5,607 nt of DNA, taken from assembly GCA_937916035.1 (NCBI GenBank), contig CALGIH010000200.1, positions 1 to 5,607 on the forward strand, in the 5' to 3' direction. The notes under the pieces were generated by a model. That model saw nothing but the letters and a program-made list of their open reading frames with translations. It made no database searches and was not told the origin of the DNA. The stretch comes from an uncultured Lacinutrix sp. (lineage in GTDB: Bacteria; Bacteroidota; Bacteroidia; Flavobacteriales; Flavobacteriaceae). A program made the position numbers and the translations under genes. This document shows positions 1-5,607 of the stretch, in pieces (within the stretch, counting starts at the first letter, position 1; the number at the start of each line of letters is the position of its first letter).

Positions 1-33
1 GTATTCTGATAAGTTTTTATTCGCTGTTGCCAT
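1..33 (-). CDS. ribH: 6,7-dimethyl-8-ribityllumazine synthase, N-terminal fragment (runs off left edge)
   Basis: Only the first 11 codons are present; read on the minus strand from the ATG at 33-31 they give MATANKNLSEY. I recognise this as the usual N-terminus of flavobacterial lumazine synthase, which condenses a ribityl-aminouracil with dihydroxybutanone phosphate in the penultimate step of riboflavin synthesis and assembles into cytosolic capsid-like particles. No catalytic residue lies in the visible part, so the call rests on the N-terminal match and on context: in flavobacteria ribH commonly follows a TPR-protein gene that diverges from recF. The ATG lies 3 bases beyond the TAA of the TPR gene (TAA-AAC-ATG), so the two are almost certainly co-transcribed and probably translationally coupled. 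The fragment is short, so another protein with a similar N-terminus cannot be fully excluded. Confidence 0.7.
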   Translation of the reverse strand, partial: MATANKNLSEY

Positions 34-36
34 GTT

Positions 37-804
37 TTAGTTGCTAGCAGCTTCTGCTCTACCAATAAATACATCAATATTTGCAGCTTCAGTAGACGAC
101 GAAAATTCGTCTTTTATTCGCTTAAAATATTTTAAAGCATTGCTATTCTTTCCTAATTGCAAAGCAATAGTTCCTGCTTTATATAAGTAAGTCGGTGTTG
201 TAAAGTTATTAGATTTAATTTCAGCTGCTTGAACATAATAATCAAGAGCATCTTCTGGTTGGTTTAATTGCACAAATGCATCACCAATACCACCTTTAGC
301 AATTGATCCAAGAACTTCATCACTACTTTTAAATTTGCCTAAGTAGGATACGGCGTTTTGATAATCTTTTAAATTAAGGTAAGCAATTCCAGCATAATAA
401 TTTGCTAAGTTACCAGCATCTGTTCCACTGTATTCTTTAGCAATATCAAGCATTCCAAATTTTCCGTTACCTCCATTTAATGATAAAGTAAACATTGAAT
501 CTTTTTCAACTCCAGCTACAGCATCATTGAAATATTGTTGTGCTTGGTACATTTCATTCATAGCCTCACTTTGTTTTGGAGCATGAATTAATCTAGTGTA
601 ACCTAAATAACCAAGTACTATGGCTGCAGCTAGTCCAACAATAATAAATATATATTTTTGTTTTGCTATTACCCATTCTTCAGTTTTGGAAGCACCTTCA
701 TCTAAGCTATTGAATACTCCAGCAATAGTTGACTGCTCTTCAATCTTACTATCTTTGTCTTCCTTAGTTTTTGGTTTATATCCCCTTTTCTTGTAAGTCG
801 CCAT
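37..804 (-). CDS. Membrane-anchored tetratricopeptide-repeat protein (YfgM-like layout)
   Basis: Protein of 255 residues. Residues 1-50 are Lys/Glu-rich and predicted cytoplasmic (MATYKKRGYKPK...). Residues 51-69 form one hydrophobic helix (YIFIIVGLAAAIVLGYLGY). The rest is a soluble helical domain with about three TPR-like units, near 131-158 (NYYAGIAYLNLKDYQNAV), 168-195 (GDAFVQLNQPEDALDYYVQA) and 204-233 (LYKAGTIALQLGKNSNALKYF). The positive-inside rule predicts N-in/C-out, so the TPR domain should face the periplasm. This layout resembles the YfgM/TPR_21 group, implicated in other bacteria in chaperoning at the Sec translocon; a specific role here is inference. I start at the ATG at 804-802, not the in-frame TTG at 828-826, because the TTG lies inside the likely -7 promoter box and because MATYKKRG is the typical flavobacterial N-terminus. 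The gene precedes ribH with a 3-base gap, an association I know from related genomes without an obvious functional link. Confidence 0.88.
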   Translation of the reverse strand: MATYKKRGYKPKTKEDKDSKIEEQSTIAGVFNSLDEGASKTEEWVIAKQKYIFIIVGLAAAIVLGYLGYTRLIHAPKQSEAMNEMYQAQQYFNDAVAGVEKDSMFTLSLNGGNGKFGMLDIAKEYSGTDAGNLANYYAGIAYLNLKDYQNAVSYLGKFKSSDEVLGSIAKGGIGDAFVQLNQPEDALDYYVQAAEIKSNNFTTPTYLYKAGTIALQLGKNSNALKYFKRIKDEFSSSTEAANIDVFIGRAEAASN

Positions 805-814
805 ATCTTCTATA

Positions 815-831
815 TTTGTGCGCCGCAAAAA
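815..831. promoter_or_regulatory. Imperfect GC-core palindrome overlapping the TPR-ribH promoter and start site
   Basis: The core is TGCG-C-CGCA (819-827), a perfect 4+4 inverted repeat around one base. It is flanked by TTT (815-817) and AAA (829-831), with one mismatched pair (818/828). It is a GC-rich island in otherwise very AT-rich noncoding DNA and overlaps the -7 box and the predicted transcription start. It could be an operator half-site pair, or part of the GC-rich first-transcribed segment that I recall often follows TAnnTTTG boxes in flavobacteria. No regulator can be named. Confidence 0.3.
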
Positions 832-833
832 TA
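826..833 (-). promoter_or_regulatory. Bacteroidetes-type -7 promoter element for the TPR-ribH operon
   Basis: Read on the minus strand, 833-826 is TATTTTTG, an exact match to the TAnnTTTG consensus of the principal Bacteroidetes sigma factor. It would place the transcription start near 820-822 and give a short A-rich leader of about 17 bases before the ATG at 804. The -33 element (TTG/TTTG) is poor: the expected interval, around 851-857, is only an A-tract on the plus strand (T-tract on the minus strand). The position and exact match make this the best promoter candidate in the window. Confidence 0.55.
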
Positions 834-882
834 AAATTTTTATTGGTATAAAAAAGGTATATTATTTGTTATTTTTCAATAT

Positions 883-916
883 TTTGCAACTCCATTTTAA
901 GAAAGAGATGCTTTTG
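883..916 (+). promoter_or_regulatory. Possible promoter for the recF operon
   Basis: TTTG at 883-886 is followed, after a 22-base spacer, by TGCTTTTG at 909-916, which matches TAnnTTTG at all defined positions except A to G at the second. The spacing fits the Bacteroidetes -33/-7 arrangement, and transcription would start around 920-923, about 20 bases before the recF ATG at 942. The evidence is a degenerate motif in AT-rich DNA, so other weak matches nearby cannot be excluded. Confidence 0.3.
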
Positions 917-924
917 TCAAGCAT
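908..924. repeat. Perfect 6-bp inverted repeat just upstream of recF
   Basis: ATGCTT (908-913) and AAGCAT (919-924) are exact reverse complements separated by TTGTC (914-918). One outer G-T pair (907/925) could extend the stem in RNA. The repeat ends 17 bases before the recF start codon and overlaps the candidate -7 box, so it could be an operator or, if transcription starts upstream of it, a leader hairpin. There is no T-run after it, so it is not a terminator. A repeat this short can arise by chance in AT-rich DNA. Confidence 0.35.
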
Positions 925-941
925 TCAACTCAAATTTATTT

Positions 942-2021
942 ATGATATTAAAATCTTTATCACTTATTAACTACAAAAATTTTGATAGTAAATCATTTGA
1001 TTTTGATGCTAAAATAAATTGTTTTGTTGGGCCAAATGGTATTGGAAAAACCAATGCTCTAGATGCTATTTACCATCTTTCATTTGGTAAAAGTTACTTC
1101 AACCCTATTTCTTCTCAGAATATAAAACACAATGAAGATTTCTTTGTTGTTGATGGTGTTTATGATAGAGAAAATAGAGAGGAAAAAATAATTATCTCTT
1201 TAAAAAAGGGACAGAAAAAAATCATTAAACGAAACGGAAAAAATTATGACAAGTTTAGTGATCACATTGGGTTTTTACCTCTGGTAATAATCTCTCCTGC
1301 AGATCGTGATTTGATTATTGAAGGTAGTGATACACGTCGAAAATTTATTGATAGTGTGATCTCGCAAAGCGATAAAATTTACTTGTCAGATTTAATAAAA
1401 TATCAAAAACTAATAGCGCAAAGAAATGCTTTATTAAAATATTTTGCTTTAAATAACACTTTTAATAAAGACTCACTAGAGGTTTATAATGAACAGCTTA
1501 ATACAATAGGAGATCTGATCTTTAAAAAACGTTCAGATTTCTTAGAGACCTTTATTCCTATTTTTAAATCTCGCTACGAATGGATAAGTAATAATAACGA
1601 AGCTGTAAATTTGGTTTATAAAAGCGACCTTTTTGATAACGACTTAAAAACCTTATTAGAAGCAAACATTAAAAGAGATAGAGCTCTGCAGTACACAAGC
1701 GTCGGTATTCATAAAGATGACTTGAGTTTTGAAATTGACGAACATCCAATCAAAAAATTCGGTAGTCAAGGACAGCAAAAATCGTTTTTAATTGCGCTTA
1801 AATTAGCACAGTTTGATTTTATAAAAGCCCAAAGTGGTGTGAATCCTCTTTTAGTGCTGGATGATATTTTTGATAAATTAGATGACCAACGTGTATCACA
1901 AATTATTAGTTTGGTTGATAAAGAAAACTTCGGACAAATATTTATTAGCGATACACATCCCGAACGCACTGAAAGTGCTGTAAAAAGTGTACATCAATCT
2001 TATAAATTGTTCAAATTATGA
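942..2021 (+). CDS. recF: DNA replication and repair protein RecF
   Basis: At 359 residues this is the normal length for RecF, the SMC/ABC-type ATPase that binds gapped DNA and, with RecO and RecR, helps load RecA on single-stranded gaps at stalled forks. All expected ATPase motifs are visible: Walker A GPNGIGKT at 30-37, the ABC signature region FGSQGQQKS at 273-281, Walker [11 protein letters not shown] at 302-311 with paired Asp307-Asp308, a D-loop (KLD, 312-314) and the switch histidine in SDTHPE (His339). The segment around 250-262 (SVGIHKDDL) is also a RecF hallmark. The start [14 protein letters not shown] is the classical RecF N-terminus, so the ATG at 942 is secure. The stop overlaps the next gene by four bases (ATGA, 2018-2021), which indicates translational coupling. 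It is not next to dnaA/dnaN in this window, unlike in many other phyla. Nothing is missing or broken. Confidence 0.97.
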   Translation: MILKSLSLINYKNFDSKSFDFDAKINCFVGPNGIGKTNALDAIYHLSFGKSYFNPISSQNIKHNEDFFVVDGVYDRENREEKIIISLKKGQKKIIKRNGKNYDKFSDHIGFLPLVIISPADRDLIIEGSDTRRKFIDSVISQSDKIYLSDLIKYQKLIAQRNALLKYFALNNTFNKDSLEVYNEQLNTIGDLIFKKRSDFLETFIPIFKSRYEWISNNNEAVNLVYKSDLFDNDLKTLLEANIKRDRALQYTSVGIHKDDLSFEIDEHPIKKFGSQGQQKSFLIALKLAQFDFIKAQSGVNPLLVLDDIFDKLDDQRVSQIISLVDKENFGQIFISDTHPERTESAVKSVHQSYKLFKL

Positions 2022-2437
2022 GAAAGCTTGTTTTAATTATTACTGTTGCTTTTAGCGTATTTAGTTGTAATAAAAACCCAGAATCTTACATTCAACATAT
2101 TGAAGGTTACTGGGAAATAGCAGATGTATCAAAAAACAATAAATCGGTTAAATCTTATACGATAAGTACTTCTGTAGATTATTTTAAAGTCAATGATGAT
2201 TTAACAGGTTTTAGAAAAAAAGTTGCTCCATCATTGGATGGAAAATTTACAGTGACACAGCACGAATCTCCTTTTGTTTTAAAAATTAAAAACAACGAAC
2301 TTCTCATTTATTATACAGTAAATAGTATTACCTTTAAGGAAACTATTGATTCAGCTTCAGAAAACGAATTGGTAATAACCAATGCTGATGGATTTGAATA
2401 TACTTACAAACCTTTTGAAAAACTGACTTTAGACTAA
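2018..2437 (+). CDS. Small lipocalin-like lipoprotein, function unknown
   Basis: Protein of 139 residues. Residues 1-16 are a signal peptide (positive MRK, then a hydrophobic core) ending in the lipobox VFSC, so Cys17 is the likely lipidated residue; Phe at -2 is tolerated in Bacteroidetes. The mature protein begins CNKNPESY. It lacks the acidic run after Cys typical of surface-exported Bacteroidetes lipoproteins, so a periplasm-facing location is more likely (inference). The remainder is rich in predicted beta strands and starts with G-x-W (Gly30-Tyr31-Trp32, in [10 protein letters not shown]), the N-terminal hallmark of lipocalin-like barrels; small-molecule binding is possible but unproven. 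I recall similar lipoproteins next to recF in other flavobacteria. The start overlaps the recF stop by 4 bases, and its TAA shares one base with the ATG of the next gene, so it is locked inside the operon. The gene is intact. Confidence 0.85.
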   Translation: MRKLVLIITVAFSVFSCNKNPESYIQHIEGYWEIADVSKNNKSVKSYTISTSVDYFKVNDDLTGFRKKVAPSLDGKFTVTQHESPFVLKIKNNELLIYYTVNSITFKETIDSASENELVITNADGFEYTYKPFEKLTLD

Positions 2438-2730
2438 TGAAACGCAACAACGAACATCTTAAACTCAGTGACGTCTTAAAAGAATTTGTAAGTGAAAATC
2501 GTTTACAAGATGGATTAGATAAGGTTGATGTTAAGGAAGCTTGGGCTAGCCTTATGGGAAATGGTGTTAATAATTACACAACCAATGTGCAACTAAAAAG
2601 AGACATTCTATATGTCGATTTAAGCTCATCAGTGCTTCGTGAAGAATTAAGCTATGGCAAAGAGAAAATTATTACAATGCTTAATGAGCACTTGGAAAAA
2701 GAGCTTATAAAAAAGATTGTTTTGCGTTAA
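2437..2730 (+). CDS. DUF721 / DciA-like protein
   Basis: Protein of 97 residues with no signal peptide or membrane segment, so cytosolic. Nearly the whole length fits the DUF721 (DciA) pattern: an N-terminal helix (LSDVLKEFVSENRLQDGLDKV), the conserved Trp in VKEAWASLMG (Trp36), a strand pair (TNVQLKRDILYVDLSSSVL) and a C-terminal helix and strand (GKEKIITMLNEHLEKELIKKIVLR) with a KH-like fold. DciA proteins interact with the replicative helicase DnaB and are thought to help load or operate it in the many bacteria that lack DnaC/DnaI. This copy is short: it consists of the core domain without the long extension seen in proteobacterial and actinobacterial members. The recF neighbourhood fits, since in actinobacteria the DciA gene also follows recF. 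The start (TAATG, one-base overlap with the lipoprotein stop) is well defined. Family membership is strong; the helicase role in this organism is inferred. Confidence 0.85.
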   Translation: MKRNNEHLKLSDVLKEFVSENRLQDGLDKVDVKEAWASLMGNGVNNYTTNVQLKRDILYVDLSSSVLREELSYGKEKIITMLNEHLEKELIKKIVLR

Positions 2731-2849
2731 AAAGAACGTAATTCTAAGTATTGCTTACTCCCTTTTTTATTTCTAAATTAGTAAAGTGCATTCAAGATCT
2801 TTCAAAGGGTCTTCCCAAACGTACAAAGCAAATTACTCAGATCATACTT

Positions 2850-2874
2850 AACCTACTTTCTTAAATAGGTTTTT
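2850..2874 (+). terminator. Possible weak intrinsic terminator after the recF operon
   Basis: AACCTA (2850-2855) pairs exactly with TAGGTT (2866-2871). After a bulged C (2856), TTT (2857-2859) can pair with AAA (2863-2865), closing a 3-base loop. The stem runs directly into a T-tract (2870-2874) before GG. It lies 120 bases past the DUF721 stop and about 57 bases before the acylase start. The low GC content of the stem and the short T-tract make it a weak candidate. Confidence 0.35.
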
Positions 2875-2901
2875 GGTTTCAAAAAACTCATAAATAATTA
2901 G

Positions 2902-2909
2902 TATTTTTC
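2902..2909 (+). promoter_or_regulatory. Possible -7 element for the acylase gene
   Basis: TATTTTTC matches TAnnTTTG except for the final G, and would start transcription about 15 bases before the ATG at 2931, a leader length usual in Bacteroidetes. The best upstream -33 match, TTTG at 2872-2875, is 26 bases away, slightly longer than the usual spacing. This is a weak call based on position and a near match. Confidence 0.25.
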
Positions 2910-2930
2910 AGCTTCGAAAAATAATTCTAC

Positions 2931-5354
2931 ATGAAGAAGTTTAAATTTGGGTTATCATTGATTTTAACATTGGCAACCTTTTATGCACTTAATACCAAGT
3001 TAGGCAGTCTTCCTCCTTTAGGTAAGTTTTTAAGCCCAAGTCAAGGCGTTTGGCAAAATGAAATCACAGAATCTTATTCTGAATCAGCTATAAATTTAAG
3101 TGGATTATCTGCCCCAGTAACTGTGAAATATGATGAGCATTTAATTCCGCATATTTTTGCAGAAAACAAAACAGATTTATACAAAGCACAAGGTTATGTA
3201 ACAGCTCAACATCGTTTATGGCAAATGGAATTTCAAACATTTGCTGCTGCTGGACGACTGAGTGAAATTATTGGAGAAACTGCACTTAATTATGATAGAA
3301 CCGAACGCCGACGGGGCATGGTCTTTGGTGCTGAACAATCACTAAAAGCCATGGAAGACGATCCAGAAACCATGAGCTACATTGAGGCTTATGCTGATGG
3401 TGTCAACCAATACATCAATACTTTAAAACCTGAGAATTTTCCAGTGGAATATAAGTTATTGGACTATGTTCCTGAACCATGGACTATAAAAAAAACGGCT
3501 TTATTATTAATGTACATGACCAAAATGCTGGCTGGAAGCGATAGCGATTTAGAATACACCAACTTTTTGAAAAAATATGGTAAAGAACGTTTTGATATAC
3601 TGTATCCCGATTTTTTTGATGTTAACGATCCTGTAATTTCGGCTGAAACAGATTGGAGCACAATGGAAAATGCTGGACAAACTCCAATTCCAGATTCTGA
3701 AATGCCTTTGGACTATATGAAGGAAACTATTGAAAAGCCACATCCAGATAATGGAAGTAACAATTGGGCTGTAAGTCCAGAAAAATCATATTCTGGAAAT
3801 GCTATCCTTGCCAATGATCCGCATTTAGGACTCAAGTTACCTTCTATTTGGTACGCAATACAATTATCAACACCTGAACAAAACACGTATGGCGTCTCAC
3901 TACCTGGAGCTGTTGGCATCACCATTGGTTTTAATAATCATATTTCTTGGGGAATGACCAATGCCACAAGAGATGTGATAGATTGGTATAAAATTGAATT
4001 TGAAGACGAAACAAACTCCAATTACAAATATAATAACGCTTGGATGTCAACGTCTAAACGCGTTGAAGAAATAAAAATTAGAGGCAAAGAAACTTATTTA
4101 GATACTGTTACCTATACACACCATGGACCTGTAACTTATGATGCTAATTTTAAAGGCAATGGCGAAAAGGTTGGTTATGCCATGAAATGGACAGGACATC
4201 TTGGTGGCAACAACCAACGCAGCTTATTAAAACTCAACTCCGCAAAAAATTATGACGATTATAAAAACGCCATAAAAACGTTTGTGGCACCAGCTCAAAA
4301 CTTTATTTTTTCGTCAACTGAAGGTGACATTGCTATTTGGATTCAAGGTAAATTTCCAAATAAATGGAAAGGACAAGGAAAATTCTTATTGGATGGTAGC
4401 AATCCAGAACACGATTGGCAAAGTTTCATTCCGCAAGAGCATAATGCACACACTAAAAATCCTGAACGTGGTTTTGTAAGTTCTGCCAACCAGCATCCTG
4501 TTGATTCAACGTATCCATATTATGTTTTTAATGATGGTTATGAAACCTATAGAAACAGAGTCATTAATGATTTTTTTCGATCTAAAGACAAATTTGATAT
4601 CCAGGATTTTAAGGATTTGCACAACAATAATTTCAATATGCAAGCGTCAGAATTACTGCCTTTTATGATTCCTGTGATTGAAAAAGCGGAGTTATCTTCG
4701 GAAGAACAAAATATTCTTGAAAAAATTAAAACTTGGAAATATAATAATGATATTGACGAAGTTGGTCCAACAATATGGCAAATTTGGTATGATAAATTAG
4801 CTGAATTAACTTGGGATGAAATAGAAAATGACAGTTTAGCTTTAGATTATCCTTTTAAATACCAAACCGTTTATATGTTAAAAAATTATCCAAATGACGC
4901 GTTCATGGATAATTTAGAAACTCCAGAAGTAGAAACAGCCAACGATTTATTTTTAATGGCATTTAAAGAGGCCGTTACTAAACTTAATCAGCTTCAAACT
5001 AATAAAGGCACTATTAATTGGGGAGAAGCAAAAGCCACATACATTGGTCACTTACTACAATCACTTCCTGCCTTTTCAAGACATGACTTGCCAATTGGCG
5101 GTTATTCAGGTATTGTAAATGCTACCAGTCAGAATCATGGTCCGTCATGGCGAATGATTGTTGAAATGACCTCACCTCCTACTGCTTTAGGTGTGTATCC
5201 TGGAGGACAATCTGGTAATCCTGGAAGTAAATTCTATGATGATTTGGTTGATACTTGGGCAGCTGGTGAATACTTAAAACTTAATTTTATGCAAGATAAA
5301 AACCAAAATGCTGGTGTTATTTTTTCACAAATTTTAAATCCTTCAAATGAATAA
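2931..5354 (+). CDS. Penicillin acylase family (S45) Ntn-hydrolase, substrate unknown
   Basis: Precursor of 807 residues, a usual size for this family. Members hydrolyse amide-linked acyl groups (penicillins, acyl-homoserine lactones, acylated peptides) and mature by self-cleavage. Residues 5-20 are a hydrophobic signal or anchor helix without a clear AxA site, so the protein is exported to the periplasm or tethered to the membrane. The alpha-chain region covers about 55-250 (YVTAQHRLWQMEF at 89-101 is typical), followed by a spacer. The nucleophile is Ser276 in NGSNNWAV, with predicted cleavage after Gly275. Asn520 in SSANQHP lies 245 residues into the beta chain, matching the oxyanion-hole Asn (beta-241) of E. 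coli penicillin G acylase. NDPHLG (295-300), THHGP (396-400), HGPSWRM (736-742) and PGGQSGNPGS (757-766) are further family landmarks. The enzyme looks catalytically intact. Quorum-quenching, cell-wall or antibiotic substrates cannot be told apart from sequence. Its stop overlaps the next gene by 8 bases. Confidence 0.93.
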   Translation: MKKFKFGLSLILTLATFYALNTKLGSLPPLGKFLSPSQGVWQNEITESYSESAINLSGLSAPVTVKYDEHLIPHIFAENKTDLYKAQGYVTAQHRLWQMEFQTFAAAGRLSEIIGETALNYDRTERRRGMVFGAEQSLKAMEDDPETMSYIEAYADGVNQYINTLKPENFPVEYKLLDYVPEPWTIKKTALLLMYMTKMLAGSDSDLEYTNFLKKYGKERFDILYPDFFDVNDPVISAETDWSTMENAGQTPIPDSEMPLDYMKETIEKPHPDNGSNNWAVSPEKSYSGNAILANDPHLGLKLPSIWYAIQLSTPEQNTYGVSLPGAVGITIGFNNHISWGMTNATRDVIDWYKIEFEDETNSNYKYNNAWMSTSKRVEEIKIRGKETYLDTVTYTHHGPVTYDANFKGNGEKVGYAMKWTGHLGGNNQRSLLKLNSAKNYDDYKNAIKTFVAPAQNFIFSSTEGDIAIWIQGKFPNKWKGQGKFLLDGSNPEHDWQSFIPQEHNAHTKNPERGFVSSANQHPVDSTYPYYVFNDGYETYRNRVINDFFRSKDKFDIQDFKDLHNNNFNMQASELLPFMIPVIEKAELSSEEQNILEKIKTWKYNNDIDEVGPTIWQIWYDKLAELTWDEIENDSLALDYPFKYQTVYMLKNYPNDAFMDNLETPEVETANDLFLMAFKEAVTKLNQLQTNKGTINWGEAKATYIGHLLQSLPAFSRHDLPIGGYSGIVNATSQNHGPSWRMIVEMTSPPTALGVYPGGQSGNPGSKFYDDLVDTWAAGEYLKLNFMQDKNQNAGVIFSQILNPSNE

Positions 5355-5607
5355 AAATATAAAAAACTTCATTTTCACAGTCATTCTTGCCTATTTACTA
5401 TCATTGTACTTGCCTTGGTGGTCGGTGATGATAGCTGCTTTTATTTCAGGATTTTTAGTTCCTCTAAAAAAAGGAGCTGTATTCTTTATTCCATGTATCA
5501 CCATAGCATTATTATGGATTGTTCAATCTTATATGCATAGTAGCGCAAATGATTTTATTTTGGCAAAAAAAATTGCAACGCTTTTAATGCTTAATGGAAA
5601 TTCAACT
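5347..5607 (+). CDS. Small multi-pass membrane protein, unknown function (cut by right edge)
   Basis: An open frame starts at the ATG at 5347, inside the last codons of the acylase (8-base overlap, ATGAATAA), and continues to the window end, giving 87 residues. The protein begins MNKNIKNFIF. Hydrophobic helices lie at about 8-22 (FIFTVILAYLLSLYL), 25-40 and 44-62 (AVFFIPCITIALLWIVQSY), with PWW (23-25) between the first two and PLKKG (39-43) between the second and third. The end of the visible part, NDFILAKKIATLLMLNGNS, is amphipathic. I recall similar short hypothetical membrane proteins in flavobacteria but know no function for them. Frame continuity, hydrophobicity and the stop/start overlap support a real gene co-translated with the acylase. 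The C-terminus, probably with one more helix, lies outside the window. Confidence 0.8.
   Translation, partial: MNKNIKNFIFTVILAYLLSLYLPWWSVMIAAFISGFLVPLKKGAVFFIPCITIALLWIVQSYMHSSANDFILAKKIATLLMLNGNST

Larger units (their letters stand above)
2731..2930. other. Noncoding gap between the recF operon and the acylase gene
   Basis: This 200-base AT-rich gap has no convincing gene on either strand. It contains a terminator-like hairpin (2850-2874), a weaker hairpin (2794-2813, arms AAGATCTT and AAGGGTCT including two G-T pairs, no T-run after it) and a weak promoter-like motif just before the acylase. It most likely separates two transcription units. Confidence 0.6.

Noticed and set aside
805..828. 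In-frame upstream TTG start for the TPR protein (8 extra residues)
   Set aside because: The TTG lies within the exact -7 promoter box TATTTTTG, so it would not be transcribed from that promoter. MATYKKRG from the ATG at 804 is the natural N-terminus.
908..970. Short 20-codon reading frame starting inside the inverted repeat and overlapping the start of recF
   Set aside because: The peptide resembles nothing I recognise, the frame is short in AT-rich DNA, and its start codon lies upstream of the likely transcription start. A leader-peptide role cannot be supported from sequence alone.
1766..1969. Minus-strand open frame inside recF
   Set aside because: It lies opposite the recF Walker B and signature regions, which are clearly coding on the plus strand; the minus-strand product shows no domain or start context.
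2794..2813. Hairpin with arms AAGATCTT and AAGGGTCT as a terminator
   Set aside because: It needs two G-T pairs and is followed by CCCAAACG, not a T-run, so intrinsic termination is unlikely.
3464..3925. Three overlapping minus-strand open frames inside the acylase gene
   Set aside because: They are antisense to the alpha-chain end and nucleophile region of an intact S45 enzyme, and overlap one another in different frames with no recognisable protein features.
4282..4479. Plus-strand open frame in a second frame within the acylase gene
   Set aside because: It is an out-of-frame shadow of the beta-chain coding region; the acylase frame continues unbroken through it with family motifs on both sides.
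1..5607. A mobile element, defence system, CRISPR array or other new system in the window
   Set aside because: No transposase, integrase, nuclease-type defence protein, direct-repeat array, terminal repeats or tRNA is visible. By eye the base composition is uniform, and gene content and order look like conserved flavobacterial core genome.

Overview
The window comes from a low-GC member of the Bacteroidetes, most likely a (marine) Flavobacteriaceae species. The signs are very AT-rich DNA, no Shine-Dalgarno sequences at the starts, an exact copy of the Bacteroidetes -7 promoter element (TAnnTTTG) upstream of the leftmost operon, and protein sequences and gene order that I recognise as typical of flavobacteria. 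The genus cannot be fixed from this sequence.

Layout. Positions 1-804 (minus strand) hold the first 11 codons of ribH (lumazine synthase, running off the left edge) and, transcribed just before it, a membrane-anchored tetratricopeptide-repeat protein. An intergenic region (805-941) drives divergent transcription. Positions 942-2730 (plus strand) hold a tight three-gene operon with overlapping stop/start codons: recF, a small lipocalin-like lipoprotein, and a short DUF721/DciA-type protein. A 200-bp noncoding gap (2731-2930) contains a terminator-like hairpin. Positions 2931-5354 encode a large, apparently intact penicillin-acylase-family (S45) Ntn-hydrolase. Its stop codon overlaps the start of a small multi-pass membrane protein of unknown function (5347 onward), which is cut by the right edge.

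How the parts relate. RecF (gap repair at replication forks) and the DUF721/DciA-like protein (a family linked to loading or operating the replicative helicase) form a plausible DNA-maintenance unit, with an unexplained envelope lipoprotein translationally coupled between them. The acylase and the following membrane protein form a second, coupled, envelope-directed pair. The TPR protein and ribH form a third, divergent unit.

This looks mostly like a conserved core-genome segment. I see no insertion sequence, phage gene, CRISPR array, tRNA/rRNA or toxin-antitoxin pair, and no convincing new system. The points most worth checking are the recF-lipoprotein-DUF721 coupling, the two palindromes in the divergent promoter region, and the acylase/membrane-protein pair.
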